NCBI GenBank assembly: GCA_037447655.1 | Contig: JBBHKE010000975.1 | Location: forward strand, 1 to 64,000 | From: Zygnema cylindricum | Taxonomy: Eukaryota > Streptophyta > Zygnematophyceae > Zygnematales > Zygnemataceae | Length of the DNA stretch: 64,000 bases | Direction: 5' to 3' | Shown: piece after piece, positions 20,733-33,302 of the stretch | Layout: every line of letters begins with the position of its first letter | Position numbering within the stretch: position 1 is the stretch's first letter | The notes under the pieces: model-generated | What the model was told of the DNA's origin: nothing | What the model saw: the letters and a program-made list of their open reading frames with translations, nothing else | Database searches by the model: none | Made by a program: the position numbers and the translations under genes

Positions 20733-22141
20733 TTACGAAAAAAGCAACCCCGTAAGTCCCCCCAGCCTGGGGGAGCACGTTGAGGGAGTTTTGAAACATG
20801 GCGACGATCCATAACCCCAACAGTCGATCGGAGGATAATAGAAGCCTGCACTCGTTGTAAAGCCACCGATAAGCGTTGACGATAAAAAGAAGTAAGGACC
20901 GAAGAAGGAGGGCTCCCAGGTCCTCGGCGCTCGAAAGCACGTCAAGCACAAGTACGAAGAAACTCGTCTAGACAACCAAAGATCTCGACCGCCATCGGAA
21001 TAAAGTCATCCATAGGGTCTAGGTGGGCATAATCACGCTCCTTCCCCTTAGCAGCATCACGAGCTGTCACCCCAACATGTCGAGCTACCTCACCAACAAC
21101 TGCAGCAGGGTTTGCCAGAACAATATCACCGAAGATGCGACTGGCACCATCAAGCAAAACAACATAGATCCGACGCGAGAGAATGATATGAGAAACCTCT
21201 CGACGCATAGAAAAGCCCTATTCCGAAGCGATAGTCGCGATGGTGTCGCGAATAGTGTCATGCGCTTGGATCAAATCTCCCCCATGGGAGCAACGATTGG
21301 GTCACGAAAGTATCCGAACCAAAGGGGCGACCAAGCACTTGAATGCTATCGGAGGGAGAAGGGGTTTGAAAACCAAGAGGGGGAGTAAACGAAAGTGGAA
21401 TATCCTGAGGAGACCAAATAACACACTTCGATGGCTGGTCTGAAAGGCTGAGTTCGGCTAAACGTTCCTTGAAAAAATCATATGCCAACACGACTTGTTT
21501 TCTGGGCCCAAAAATGTGCGTATCATCTGCGACCGAAGGGAAATGGCAAGAAGGGAATGCGGTTGCGGAGGCACGAAGGGCCCGGTAATGGGCGAGGGCG
21601 AACAAAGGTCCGCCGAGAGGGTCGCCTTGGCGAGAGCCAGTAGCAGAGGAGAGAGGAATGAGATCACCATCGGCCGAGAAGGAAAGGCTGCTTGTCAAAG
21701 AATAGAAAGCCCTCACACAGGGGAATAATTGGACAATCGGAGATGAGCCGCCATAAGCTTTGAAAAAATCACGTTCGGGTCCACCATATTAAAGGCATTG
21801 GAAACGTCGACCTGAAGGACCAACCAATCCGGATGTACATCCAACTAAGCCCGAATCCCGTGGACCACGGCCTCACAACCCCCTTTCGTGGCCACTCCAA
21901 ACTGATGAGGAGAAAAATAATCATGGAAAGCTGGTTGGAGCTGGAGACATATCGCACGAGCCACCAATCTATATAAAACCTCTCCCACGGCGATTGGGCG
22001 GATCCCACCATTAGGTTTGGCGACTGCCACAAGGCGGGACGCCGCGAGAAGATCACAAATCATGGGAACAAATGAAATCAAACGACAAGAAAGAAACAAT
22101 ACTATAAAAGGACAAAAAGAGGGCAAAACGAAGAAAAACAA
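20733..22141 (-). pseudogene. Degenerate non-LTR retrotransposon reverse transcriptase
   Basis: Minus-strand frames, read from 22141 down, follow the order of an RT ORF but are broken by stops and frameshifts. KPNGGIRPIAVGEVLYRLVA (fingers), then GCEAVVHGIRA and a stop at 21845; in another frame LQVDVSNAFNMVDPNV (motif A region); then GSRQGDPLGGPLFALA and VADDTHIFGP (catalytic motif, V in place of the usual F/Y) in 21716-21258; then a C-terminal block with DPMDDFIPMAVEIFGCLDEF (21208-20942) and a tail to 20733. The 5' part (endonuclease) is not visible. Clearly non-functional. Confidence 0.85.
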
Positions 22142-23622
22142 ACTAAATTATTTCACTGAAAGAACAAAATCACAAATCAGTAGTTAGATAAAACACCCAA
22201 AGGAAAAACTACACAACCAGCCTCTCCTGTGTTGGAGTTGCTCACTGTTTGAGTTTGTAAATTCACACCATTGGTCGAGATAGTTTCATAGTTGATTTGT
22301 CATCATCATATAGTGTTACACGTATGGCTTAAAAGCAGTAGTTTCTTCTCTTTCTTTTATTTTTTTTTCATGGATACTAAATCTTATATACTATCTTGGT
22401 AGAGACAAGGAGAAAAATAACGAGCACAAAAAAGAAGCGAAAGATTTATGCCGCCCTGAGAAATACATTATTTCACTATTAATAAAATAATATATTAGTA
22501 AATTTTATTACAATACCATAAGATATGTTTAGAAACAAGACTCATTCATATCAAAAGCGCGATAACTTAAAAAAACAATCAAATCTAGGAAACCTCCATC
22601 AAAGACAAATCAATGGCTTATAAACAAACAAAAAAAGCTCCAAAAAGGACCCCAACAAGACAAATTATATGAAGTATTGACAAAATAGGCAAGCATTCAT
22701 TAATTGGGAAAACATGGTACCTTAAAAGCCCCACAAAAGGACATACAATATCAGGTACTGCCAAAATACGAGGATTAAATGGGAAACTACGGAAGACATT
22801 GTACCGTCTCGCTCTTCGTTGTACTTTTTCCCAATAAAAAACAACAATACACCATCTCTCTCGTCATTATGCTTCCCCCCCCCCAAAAAAAATTAGTATT
22901 CCGTATGTCTCTTCACTGTAGTTTTCCCCCAAAAAAAAAAAGTTTATATTCTCATTTCTCCGTAAATCGCAATCTCTATCGTTAAACTATTACAACCCAC
23001 ACACAATTTAAAAACCCAGAAAGAACCAAGAAAACCCTATTCTACTCTTTTTCTCCGTCTAAACCTTGTGCCTAAATTAGTGTTGAACACCTCCATTGAG
23101 AATCCACAAAACCAATTCGTATTCCTTTCACATATCTCAATTTTCCATTAAAAACTATTAAGAATTTCCATCTCCTCCATCCAATATCGATTAAAAGAGT
23201 GTCATTCAAATAGTGTCCTCCCACTTTTCAAAAAAACCGTTACATTTGCCTTCGCTTAAAAGCTGTTACCTCCTCCTTCCCTTCCTTCGACCTCCCATTT
23301 CACTTCCTTTCTACCACCTTTTTACCACCGTTGTGCCCTAATTTCTTTCCCTTTCAATATCCTTTCCACTTCCTTTCAACCTCTCCTTTTAGCCTCCTCT
23401 CAACCTCCTTTCGACTTCCTTTTCACCTCCTTTCCACCCCCTTTCCTTGAATTTTCTCCAGCATAAGAGTTTAAAACCCTTAAAACGCAAATCCTCCTCC
23501 AGATCCTCATCAATGAAACCCTAATGGAGAAAGCTAAACCCATAAACCCCACTCTCTCAACAAACTCCAAAACCACATTAATTCCCCATTATCTCGTCAT
23601 GATCTCCTCATTATCGATCGCA
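22142..23622. other. Region downstream of the F-box gene
   Basis: AT-rich and C-rich runs. Bases 23270-23460 are a pyrimidine-rich stretch of imperfect TTTCNACCTCCTTTCC units, likely near the 3' end of the F-box transcript read on the minus strand. No gene of its own. Confidence 0.5.
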
Positions 23623-26600
23623 TCAGTCCTCCCTCTCCATCATCTTATCAAAGTTATCTCCACCATCAAAAACACTCCGACTTGTTTCATCCTCGCTACT
23701 GCTTGCCTCATCTCCCCCCCCTCCCTCCATTCCTCCCTCTCCACCTCCCTCTCCACCTCCCTCTCCGCCTCCCTCCCTCCTGTACCACTCGACAATGTCT
23801 CCATGTTCTTCGAGAACATTTCTCAAAACTAAAGACGGAGGTACTCGAGAATTCGAACCAAGAGCTCTCCTGTACCTCTCTCTCAACATTTGGAGTACAT
23901 AATTTTGTCTATGGACTCCTCCATTTTGGGCGGCATCTTTCGCCAAAAAATTGATGAAATCGATCCTCGACTCTAAATCAATTCCACAACCGGGCATTAA
24001 ATCGTCCCTCAACTCAAATCCTTGCTCATTTTGCCCTTTAAATTGAAGAACAAAGCTCTCACTGTCAATCACCGGCACGTACATAAACTGAGGAAGAGGT
24101 TTTCCAATGGCTCGAACATGGGAAATACTGGAAAACCAAAGGACGTGTGTATGTGTTAGACTGTGAGTGAGAGTAAGAAAGTATGTGTGAGAAAAAGTAA
24201 GTGTGTATGAAAGAATGAGAGCGTGAGAAAGAATAAGTTTAGGGCACAACTACAAACATTCCAGAAACCGAAAAAGGTTCACTTTCTAAGAATTACCTTT
24301 CTGATCTAAACAAAAGTTCATGACTATGGACCAATACTGGAGGTGGATGGTAAGGGCGTATGTAAAGGTATAGACAAATAAGCCATAAGTAAAACCATCC
24401 TGAAATCCCACAAAGGAAATTCTAGAAAGAAAATAAACCGTAAGTACAAACTAAACAGTGAAGTACTGACATCATATAACTCACCAAACATAGTGCAGTT
24501 GGTCAAACTCTTGGGTTTGAACACTTCCCAAAAGCTCCACTTGAACAATTCCACCGACACATAGAACCGGCATGGGAAGCGGAAACCGTTGTAGGACATT
24601 AGACTGAAAAACCGAGAAAAAAAATGGAACGCCAGAAAAGGGAGAGTGGGGAGAGGGGGAGAGAAAGAGAGGGAGAGAGGGTAAGGGAGAGAGGGAGAAA
24701 GGAAGAGTGGGAGAGAGCGAGAGAGAGAAGAGAAGCGTAGACACTACAACTTTCCAAACTGGGTTCCCATGCCTCAAACACCAAACACTTAAATTATTCA
24801 ATCTTTGAGTTAAATGGATGAAATTTAACGAAACTTTGAAACTAGATTCTACATTTATCAAATACCAGGATAAACTGAAAATCAGAAAAACACACCTTCT
24901 CCATTGGGTAAATTGGAGATTCATAAGTCCAAATTGCTCGTTCGGCAGGATTTATTCGAGTGTCCACTAAAAGTCTTCTCAAATAAGGTCTTTCGAAAAA
25001 GTCTTCTCGAGGGATATATCCAAAACGAAAACGAACAGCTTTTGCGGCATATATTGGTGATCCCCGTTGGAAATAAGCTGCAAATTCCGGAAAAATAAAA
25101 TTAAACGAAGTTTTCGACACAAAAAAGAGCCTCAAAAGTACCAAGTAAAGAAATGTGTTTTGATGGGCCAATGCGTGTCATTTGAAATAGACATTCCAAA
25201 TACGTTTTTTTTTTTTTTTTTTCACAAGTACAGATATGCTCTTTCATACATTCTTTCTGCAATCATTAAACGCAACTTTGTTATCTATATCTTTATACAG
25301 GATACTGATAAGGTTCCCACACTCAGAAGAATTCCAGTAAAATTGTTGTTACTAACAAACAGTAGTACCAAAACTCTTACGAGATGTACTTTCTGATGCC
25401 TCTGATGACAAGAAAAAGAACAGAACCTCAGCTAATACAACAAGGAGAAGACAAAGCTCAACTACTACGACAAGAAAAGAAAGGAAATCTCAATCAAAAA
25501 ATGGTTGGCACTCAGTAATTATGCGTGATGGACATCATACAAGCTTTCACATATAATAAGAGGAGTTCATATCCGACTCTGAATAATAATTAAGTTCCAA
25601 CTGACTCAATCCTTGAATAATAATAAAAAAAAAACTGGTGACACTGGACAGTGGAGGCAGGGGCCATGCAAAAGAAATTACCTTCAAATGGTTGCACCAT
25701 CATTTCATTGACCTGTGGATGAGAAAAAAAAAGAAAGAAAAACAGAAAAAAAACAAAAGAAATCTATTAAAAATAGATCAAGTGCTGCTAAGTAAATGCT
25801 CTCATTACTTCCTGACCTAAAAAAAAAACCAAAAAGGAAATACCAAAAAAAAACCACACCGCGAATCGCTTTTAGGGTTAAGAAATACATAGCGTATGGT
25901 TTAATAAACCTAATTCATATTCGAACTACGTGACAATTTTAAGCTGCTTACCAGATTAGTGTTAAGGAAAAAAGTTATTAACATTATTACTGTTCAGGGA
26001 CCAGTAAAAACAGGCACCAAATTAATAGTATAAGCACTCGAACCCAATTAGACACACTAGTCTTTTTGTATAAAATTGACCCATACAAAAGTCAATAGAG
26101 ACATCATAACATCATATAACAACATTGTTCAACAACACCGTTCAACAACACCACATACAACAATGTATAAGAATACCATATAACAACATCATACAAAAGC
26201 ATATAAGAACATCGTACATGACATATCTTGTTTCCGTATAACGTACTCAGTTTGTGAAAACTATTATTATTAAATAGGTCAAAAAAGAACCATTCACTCT
26301 TCAACTTAAAAAACTTGATCGAAACCGAAACAGAATTACAGTTATACTATACCCCAATAAAATCCTTTCAAAAATACAGCTTCTAAAGGCTCCCTGTTTC
26401 AAAAGAAGAATAAGAACATTACGGTTGACCCCTCTCAACGTCCTAAAAAAGAACAAAGCAGACAAGACCCATCAATCAAACAACCACAAAAAAGGCACAG
26501 TACATAACATATCCATATTTTATTATTACAACATCTTTTTTGTATAAAAACTTACCAGACAGACAGGTGTCACCAATTCATAAGTCAAGGTCTCTATTTT

Positions 26601-28355
26601 GTCCCCATCTGGATTTCCCTTACTCGACCAATAAGATGGGGAATTTCTTCTGGACCGATAAGAAGAAGGAACCAATGTTTCTGCAATTCCTTCATCTGGG
26701 TCATTATCTGTACTTGAAGCATGAAGGGCGTGCCGAATACAATTGTGAGACCCCCTAGGTCCCACCAATTGACAAGTCAAAGCGGCAAAAACTTGCGATT
26801 CCGAACGAAGTTTCTCCAACAATTCGGCATGAGTATTTGTTGAGTCGGTCTTCGGGATTTTTTGGGACAATTCGGAAAGAGTATTGTGCAAGAAGTCGGT
26901 AGGAATTTTCTCCAAAAATTCAGAACGAGTATGGACTTTCTCCAACAATTCAGAATGAAGATCAGGCAAAAACGAGCCTTCGGCAGGATAAAACAATTCA
27001 GAATGAGTATTCTGCAAAGAGTTAGCAGAACTCTGGGAACTTCCTTCACCGTAATTAGCGTGGTTTGATGGGAGTGATCTTCTACGATATTTAGTCAATT
27101 GTCGGTTGAAGTTGTTTCGGTTGCAGTTGTTTGAGGAAGACGGAGGTCGCAAGTCTTCGATACCGACAATCCGGTTGAGAGCCTCAGGATTAATTTTTTT
27201 ACAAAGAGATTTCCAAACTTGCCCCTCGATCCCTGCAAAACAAATCATAAATAAGTAAATAAAAAACAAAATAAACAAACAGGTGAATACATTAAAAATG
27301 AATGTTTGCACAAATCAGATGTCATTGAAAGTTAAGTGAGACTTTTAAGTTAAACAACAAGACTTTAAAGACTTTCTTAGCATTTTCCTAATCACACCTT
27401 TGACTGGGTCAAAATTAAAAATACACAAAAGGAACAGCGGGACAGTAATGGTCACCTACTGATGAAAATCAAGACTAAAACCCCCCCTATCTCTCTACAT
27501 AGAGAGCAACAAGGATAAGAAAAATGTCCAAGACTTTGGTCATATTTGGAGTATACTTATGCGTCAAATATCACAGGATAGATTTATTTCACACATCACA
27601 GAAATAGACATTTATAGGAATAAATAGAAACTGACAAACCCCAAGATCAAAATAAAATCAAAATAATATCAAAATAACATCAAAAGGATATTAAAAAGGT
27701 ATTCAAATGGCATCAAAATGGCATTGAAGGAGCCCTATTGCCAATATTCAAGGAATAATACAACAATCAAAATAATATTAAAATGACTTTAAAATTATAT
27801 CAAAACAGTCCCATATTAAAATAAATTAACATCAAATAAACATCAAAACGATATCAAAATGACATCAGATTGATGTTAAAGTGATATCAAAAATGAAATT
27901 AAAATGATGTTAAAATGTTTGTAAAATGAATTGGAAAATGGTATCGAAAGGGCCTTCAAATGATCTAAAAATAAAATCAAAATAACATCTAAACACTAAC
28001 AAAATGACAAGATGATGTTAAAATGACATTAAAATGGTGTTAAAATCGTGTCAAATAGTACCAAAAGGGCCTTACCGGCAAGATTCCAGGCCTTGCAAAC
28101 TGTCAAAGCGTTTGCGAGATCTCGAGGAGTCGACAAATGTTCCAAAATATTTAACAAAGGACCGTCCTCTAACGATTCGAAAAAAGATTTTGCATCTCCA
28201 TGCTTTCCCGATAAGTCTTCTCCCTCTTTTCGGTCGTTTTTCATTTCTGTGGCAATAAAATCTTCGAATAAAAGCTCTCGTTTGTCTCGGGATCCTCCGG
28301 CGATTTTTCGAAACATATCAAAAAATTTCTTGTGAAAAGAGGTAGGTTCAGTCAT
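23623..28355 (-). CDS. F-box protein, At4g00755 type, 6 exons
   Basis: Probable substrate adaptor of an SCF ubiquitin ligase. Exons in transcription order: 28355-28076, 27232-26556, 25712-25682, 25077-24896, 24603-24485, 24127-23623; 1794 nt, 597 aa, all junctions GT-AG and in frame. The F-box covers about residues 58-94 (FFESLEDGPLLNILEHL...VCKAW). Exon 2 holds an Asn/Ser-rich linker with repeated SELLEK peptides, then the family block HASSTDNDPDEGIAETL and SYWSSKG. Exon 3 is a 31-nt micro-exon (VNEMMVQPFE). Exons 4-6 carry YFQRGSPIYAAKAVRFRFG, ERAIWTYESPIYPMEK, LPMPVLCVGGIVQVELLG and CISHVRAIGKPL, matching the C-terminal domain of the Arabidopsis protein. The C-terminus ends in a Gly/Glu-rich repeat followed by an acidic Ser tail. 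Substrates are unknown. Confidence 0.9.
23725..23785. repeat. CT-rich 12-bp repeat inside F-box exon 6
   Basis: CTCCCTCTCCAC-type units, read on the coding (minus) strand as a run of Gly-Gly-Glu-Gly codons near the C-terminus of the F-box protein. Confidence 0.85.
25853..26065. mobile_element. MITE fragment in F-box intron 2
   Basis: CACCGCGAATCGCTTTTAGGGTTAAG near 25855 matches the TIR of the TA-type MITEs, followed by family-like TTAGTGTTAAG and GCACCAAATTAATAGT pieces. No clear right end, so it is truncated or decayed. Confidence 0.6.
26800..27025 (-). repeat. Coding tandem repeat in F-box exon 2
   Basis: Five or six imperfect 57-63 bp units encode versions of HSELLEK (NTHSELF, DLHSELLEK, TRSEFLEK, NTLSELSQK, NTHAELLEK). 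The nucleotide units share AATTCAGAATGAGTAT. Confidence 0.75.
27630..28060. repeat. ATCAAAATGACATC-type repeat in F-box intron 1
   Basis: Intron 1 is largely built of degenerate 10-17 bp units such as ATCAAAATGACATCAAA and TTAAAATGATG. No coding content. Confidence 0.7.
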
Positions 28356-28449
28356 TTCCTGCTAAGAAAGAGAGAATGGATCTTGCTTCAAAAGGCTTCC
28401 ATGTTCATTCGATAGAGGTTCATAGACCTGAGGACAGAATTAAGACTAA

Positions 28450-28715
28450 GAGAACAGGATTTAAAGGAAAGAGGGAGATGGAGAGGAAGTGGAAGAAGGG
28501 AAGAGGAAGAGAGGAAGAGGGAGAGACGGAGAGTGGGAGAGAGGGAGAAGGAGAGAGGGGAAGAAGGAGAGCGAGGGGGAGAGGAGAGAGGGAGAAGGAG
28601 GGAGAGCGAGAGAAAGAGAGGGAAAGAGGGAGAAAGAGGGGGAAAGAGAAGGAGAGGGAGGGGGAGGGGGAGCGAGAGAAAGGGAGACAGGGAGAAAGGG
28701 ATAGAGAAAAGCTGC
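28450..28715. repeat. GA-rich tract upstream of F-box gene
   Basis: About 265 bp of almost pure purine (GAGAGGGAGA and AGGGAGAAAG units), starting about 95 bp upstream of the F-box start codon. It is probably in the 5' UTR or promoter. Overlapping long ORFs on both strands are low-complexity artefacts. Confidence 0.85.
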
Positions 28716-30258
28716 AAGGACTGAGATGTGATATAGAATATGATAACACTAACAGTTCTCCATGAATTTTGAACTTTTTGAATCAGTACTTTTGAACTGA
28801 AAAGATAAAAATCTAATGATATGAGAGTTATAGAGAGAGAATGAATTAAGGTTAAGAAGGAGAAAAAATTATGGAAACGAATCGAAACTTAGAAGCTACA
28901 AAAAGTGTACAAAAAGGGTAAAGAAAAGAAAAAAAAAAATACACAGATTGGAGAAAAAAAACACGTAAGGTTTACAGGAGAGACTGGAGTAAAAAGGAGG
29001 AAAGAAAAAACAGATGTTTAATAAAGAAAAGGTTCAAAAAAAAAACCTGAAAGAAAAGAGTAAAGAAGGCCTAGTGAGAGGAGGAGAGCGAGATGTCTCC
29101 GAAGGCCAATACAGAATACAGAATATAAATAGAAAAAAAGAAACAGTAAGGGAAAAAAACAAAAAAAAAACTGGAACTTTCAGACGAATATAATCAGGAT
29201 GCCAGACAATTTTCTACATTTCAAACAGAATTTTAGTTGTTTTGTAAATTTTAGGGCAAGAGGAGAGAATTGGGAAGCAAAGAACAAGGCGGAAAGTGTT
29301 GCGCAAATATTTAATTGTAAAAGAAATTCAAACTCGGTATTGTGCTATGTAGCATGGATAGTGACACAGTTGGCCAGTACTCGTTCTTGCAGCTGATCGC
29401 TGCATGATTTGATTCAGGTTTCGAATCAATACAGCGCTAATTACAAAAACAAATTGTTTTATTATGAGCCTAAAATTTAGCAAAGAACGTGTTCTTATAA
29501 CTGTTCGGAGCAACCTCTCGCTAGCAGCAAATATGCAAGTGTTGATGATTTCTAAAAATTATAGAATTAGTCTGCTACAATTGATTCATTACAAATACTT
29601 GAGTTATCGAAATAAATTTTGCAAAGTACTTATACTTTAAAGTATACCGCGGTCGAACTGGTGTCATACGTGGTGCCGTACAATGTTTTCACGAAAGCCG
29701 GACACCTTCTTGGCTTTACTCTTAAACAATCTATTGTGTGTTTTAAGGGAGCTTCCGTGTGATTTTTGTTACTCCAATCAAAACAAATCCAGTCTGTCGT
29801 TACCTATATTAACGACCTTCTTGTCTCGACACGGCCCCGCGAATGTTTTCATGTGCGAAACGGAATATCAATTTATAAACACTATACGCAGTTTCCGGAT
29901 ACTATAAGCGTATTTTACCCATACAACCCCGTATAGTACTGCTGTAATAGAGATTACCGAATATAGCGTTTCCAATAATTTTCGGACTTCCTAAATTATG
30001 AACCCTAATGTTCACTTGGATCCCTTACTGGTCGAGGCTTTCGGCAACAGCCAAGGGCTGCTAGAAACGCGCCACGTGTACATACTGCGTCATGAAGCGT
30101 ACTTTCTGACTCGGAGAGATTACATTTTTTATTTTTATTTTCGTTGGCAAATTTTTTCATTAGTTTTCTTCATAGTTCAAAAGTAGGCGTTTTATCGTAG
30201 GCCTTTGGTAGGCGCAAGTTGTGTTATGGGCTTTTCATGTGATCTTCTTAGATCGCGA
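28716..30258. other. Intergenic region upstream of the F-box gene
   Basis: A-rich to about 29170, then unique-looking sequence. Short ORFs only, no recognisable domain or splice pattern. Confidence 0.5.
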
Positions 30259-30808
30259 CACCGTCAATCGCTATTAGAGTATATAACGCCAATTCGGTGC
30301 CCTTTTTTCAAAAAAAAAACCCGAAATACAATCCATAATTCTATTTTTTCCATTATTATAATTAGGTTTTTTTTTCAATTAGCGTTAATAATGGAAGTAC
30401 ACTGCGATGGAAATAGTGTGGCGTACGGACAGGATATTTCGGTACGAAATGGTACTTTTTGAATTACAAAGGCATAAAAAGACACTCAAAATTATTGCGC
30501 ACACACGTGAATGTGCACTGGAAGAAAGAGATGCAAACTCGTCGACAAAAATCACGTTCTCATATGTTCGTCCGTCGACCGTGTGAACAGCGCGATGGCG
30601 TACGAATTGTCAAATTTTGTACGAATACACATATTACTGTAGATATCGAAAGGGCGGGTATTTATTATTCAGGACAACCCAAATTACAGTTAGGGATTAG
30701 TTAGTATATATATTTTTTTTCAATAAAAAAAAAATCCCGATTAGTGTTAATAACACTAATTGTTTTTTTACGCTATTTATTCCTTTACTCTAATAGCGAT
30801 TGACGGTG
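30259..30808. mobile_element. TA-type MITE, full-length copy, TIR variant
   Basis: A 550-bp unit with inverted ends CACCGTCAATCGCTATTAG (left, 30259) and the same sequence on the minus strand from 30808. TA follows the right end; the left flank is GA, so one side of the duplication has mutated. Interior T/A-rich with TTAGCGTTAATAATG and AGTGTTAATAACACTAATTG. No ORF of note. Confidence 0.8.
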
Positions 30809-32075
30809 TACTTTGATCGCTACTTTGATCAGTGACCGTCCGATGACGTTTAATTCTCTATCGAACGATGTGCAACTCAACCCTGTTACTTTTTTTTTGT
30901 CATTTTCCGACCAATACAATATGGGTCTTAAGGTCATATTGTATGTTTTGCGTACAATAGACATATTGTATGGGCCTAGTTTCACCTACTTTTGAACTAT
31001 GGTTTTCTTTACGAAAAAGCGTTCCATCTCGATTTTCCTGCCACGTGTGCACCTAAATATTTCACTTGGACTTATGTGACACGGAAGCCTGCGGGCAGGA
31101 AATGCAGAATCCGAACTTAGGTCGGGGGGAATGGCTGGAACAAGGAACACGACCCCAAATATTCATTTTAATGAAGTATTCCGGAAATAGTTTGATTAGT
31201 ATCGTGCGAATAATTTATCCAAAAGCTGACTCGACAAGAGTGCATAAGTATCTCCATAAGTTACTGCAACCGAAAAGTTGTCCCGTACAGTATTTTGAAA
31301 AATTGGTGTCTTTCTCGGCGTAGATAGTACAGAACCGTACTATAAGGTACTGTACGGTAATATACTTTTTTTCAGATATTTCTTGGTGCAAGTCTGTAAG
31401 ACATGAAAATAGCCACAGGGCTTGCGACGGTGCTCCCCAAAAAAGGACCTGTCAGTTATGAAGATAAGTTATATGGGTGGCGACAAAATTATCTCTTAAG
31501 ATATTTACTTTTTTTGTCGTTTTGCAGTCTTCCCATCCGGTACTGTACTTTTAGGGCAATTTGGAATTCGAACGTCAGAGCTAGCAGATATTTAACCGTC
31601 TATTTCTATATTTGAGAGGGCGGGAATGTCCGCCGCTGACGCTTACGCCGCATCCGACAAAAGCACTATCTTTGGTCCCATGTGGAAGGTACAATGCCGT
31701 ACAATATTAATGTCCATGATAGTGGAGAGGCCTCCGTTTGGCCGTCGAACATATTATAATGGAAACGAATGTCGAAATTTGATTGGTTAATTTCTGATTT
31801 GGAGGGCAGGTGCTCGCATGTCTAAAACTACCGTACATTAAAGTACATCACTGTACTGTACTGTACTGTATTTACTATTTACGCAAACGAAGGGCTCTCC
31901 TTACAATGGCAACGCATACGATTGGACGAGCAGAAAAAGTTAAAAACAGAAAAAAATTAATGCGATTCAGAAGATATTTTCTTATGGTATTTGTCGGTGC
32001 AATTCATTTTCAAAGCTTTGGAGATCAGGTGAAGATTCGCCGACATTGGGAAACCACGGTTCAAAGCTGCGAATA

Positions 32076-32204
32076 TGTAATATGTATAACATATTAATAT
32101 AAATATATAATATATGTATTAATATATAATATGTAATATGTAATATGTAATATGTAGTATGTAATATGTAATATGTAATATGCAATATGTAATATGTAAT
32201 ATGT
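32076..32204. repeat. (TAATATG)n heptamer microsatellite
   Basis: At least twelve TAATATG units with a few variants (TAGTATG, CAATATG). Minus-strand ORFs rich in Tyr-Ile-Leu-His here are repeat artefacts. Confidence 0.9.
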
Positions 32205-32674
32205 ATGAGGCCTCGATTCCATTGGGCGGTCCCAGGAAATGTACGGACAAGTCGAATGACAGTGGTAAATAATCTTCCTCAATTATGATTGGCGCCACGT
32301 AGGTTAGAGTCCAGATTCTAAAAATCTTAAAAAAATCTACAAACGGAAAGTCAGAACGAAATATCTGTACCACCGGAGGTAGTTAATGATTCGTACGAAA
32401 AGTTTGCGGCCCGATTTTGATTTTGAAAATGGAAATCAAAATTTCGAAACGGAATGGCAAAAAGACGCGGCAAACTTTGAAGATCGGTGGATCTCAGACG
32501 GAGCGTGCGAGGATACTTTCGGCTGACCTGCATCCATCGTGGCAGCAGATACATGGTCTGATGACGTGGCAGTAGATAAATGGCCTGTATGACGTGTAGG
32601 CTTGCGATCGCTTGTTTAAAGTGGATATTTTTTGCTTTTTCACGTGTACCAATGGTACACGACCAGTGTGAAAC

Positions 32675-32696
32675 AACTCTCCTCACGAGGAGAGTT
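32675..32696. other. Perfect hairpin AACTCTCCTC-AC-GAGGAGAGTT
   Basis: 10-bp perfect inverted arms with a 2-nt loop. A similar short GC hairpin is at 34026-34047 (stem AAATCACC, loop TCGCGG) and an imperfect one near 43899-43922. Confidence 0.7.
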
Positions 32697-33302
32697 TCTT
32701 CACCTGGATGATATGCGCGATTGCTTCGCGTATCTCAAAAAGTGAAATGTCCAACGGTCAAGAATTACGCCTACATCAATGGAGCATCCCGACAGCTTTC
32801 CAGTAACGATGTTACGTCTGACAAAAAAAAAATTATGGTACGGCTCTGTACAAAAACGTACGGGATTCAGTAACCAACCCCACATTTCGTCTATGGAATC
32901 TTAGGGCAATTTCCCATGTGTTAAAGTTACAGTTATTTTCTGTCGTTTCGCTCCATAACTTAGAAAAAAACGTGAAAATCCGCAGCCGTACCAAAAAATT
33001 GAAATCACCACCGTACAAATTGCGTTACCTTGAAACTTTATATTTACTGCAATTTGTCGTCTTGTCGTCTAGCGCGATGCAGTTGTACCAAATCTGAGTG
33101 CGCTTTCCGGTGTCGACGCCACTGTCTTTCTCGTGTCGACGTCGTTATCTGACATTTTTTCTATAATTTAGTACAAATTTATAAGTATTCATACGGAATG
33201 ACACATTTTGTACATTACACTATTTTAATCTCTTAAAATAGTGTAGTTGACACTAATTAAACTTTGCCTATTTTAGCTTACAGGAAAGAGCAGTATAACC
33301 AA

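Larger units (their letters stand above)
30809..33302. other. Intergenic repeat debris
   Basis: Contains CTGTACTGTACTGTACTG (31851-31868), the heptamer array at 32076-32204, a hairpin at 32675-32696, a lone Harbinger end GGGCAATTTCCCATGTG starting at 32903 after TTA, and at 33091-33236 a fragment of the 533-bp MITE (ATCTGAGTGCGCTTTCC, GTGTCGACGCC, TACATTACACTATTT). No host gene recognised. Confidence 0.5.

Noticed and set aside
21023-21443. Plus-strand ORFs across the LINE
   Set aside because: Antisense shadows of the reverse transcriptase, whose motifs are clear on the minus strand.
28376-28765. Long Arg/Glu/Gly or Ser/Leu/Pro ORFs in several frames
   Set aside because: All come from one purine-rich low-complexity tract upstream of the F-box gene.
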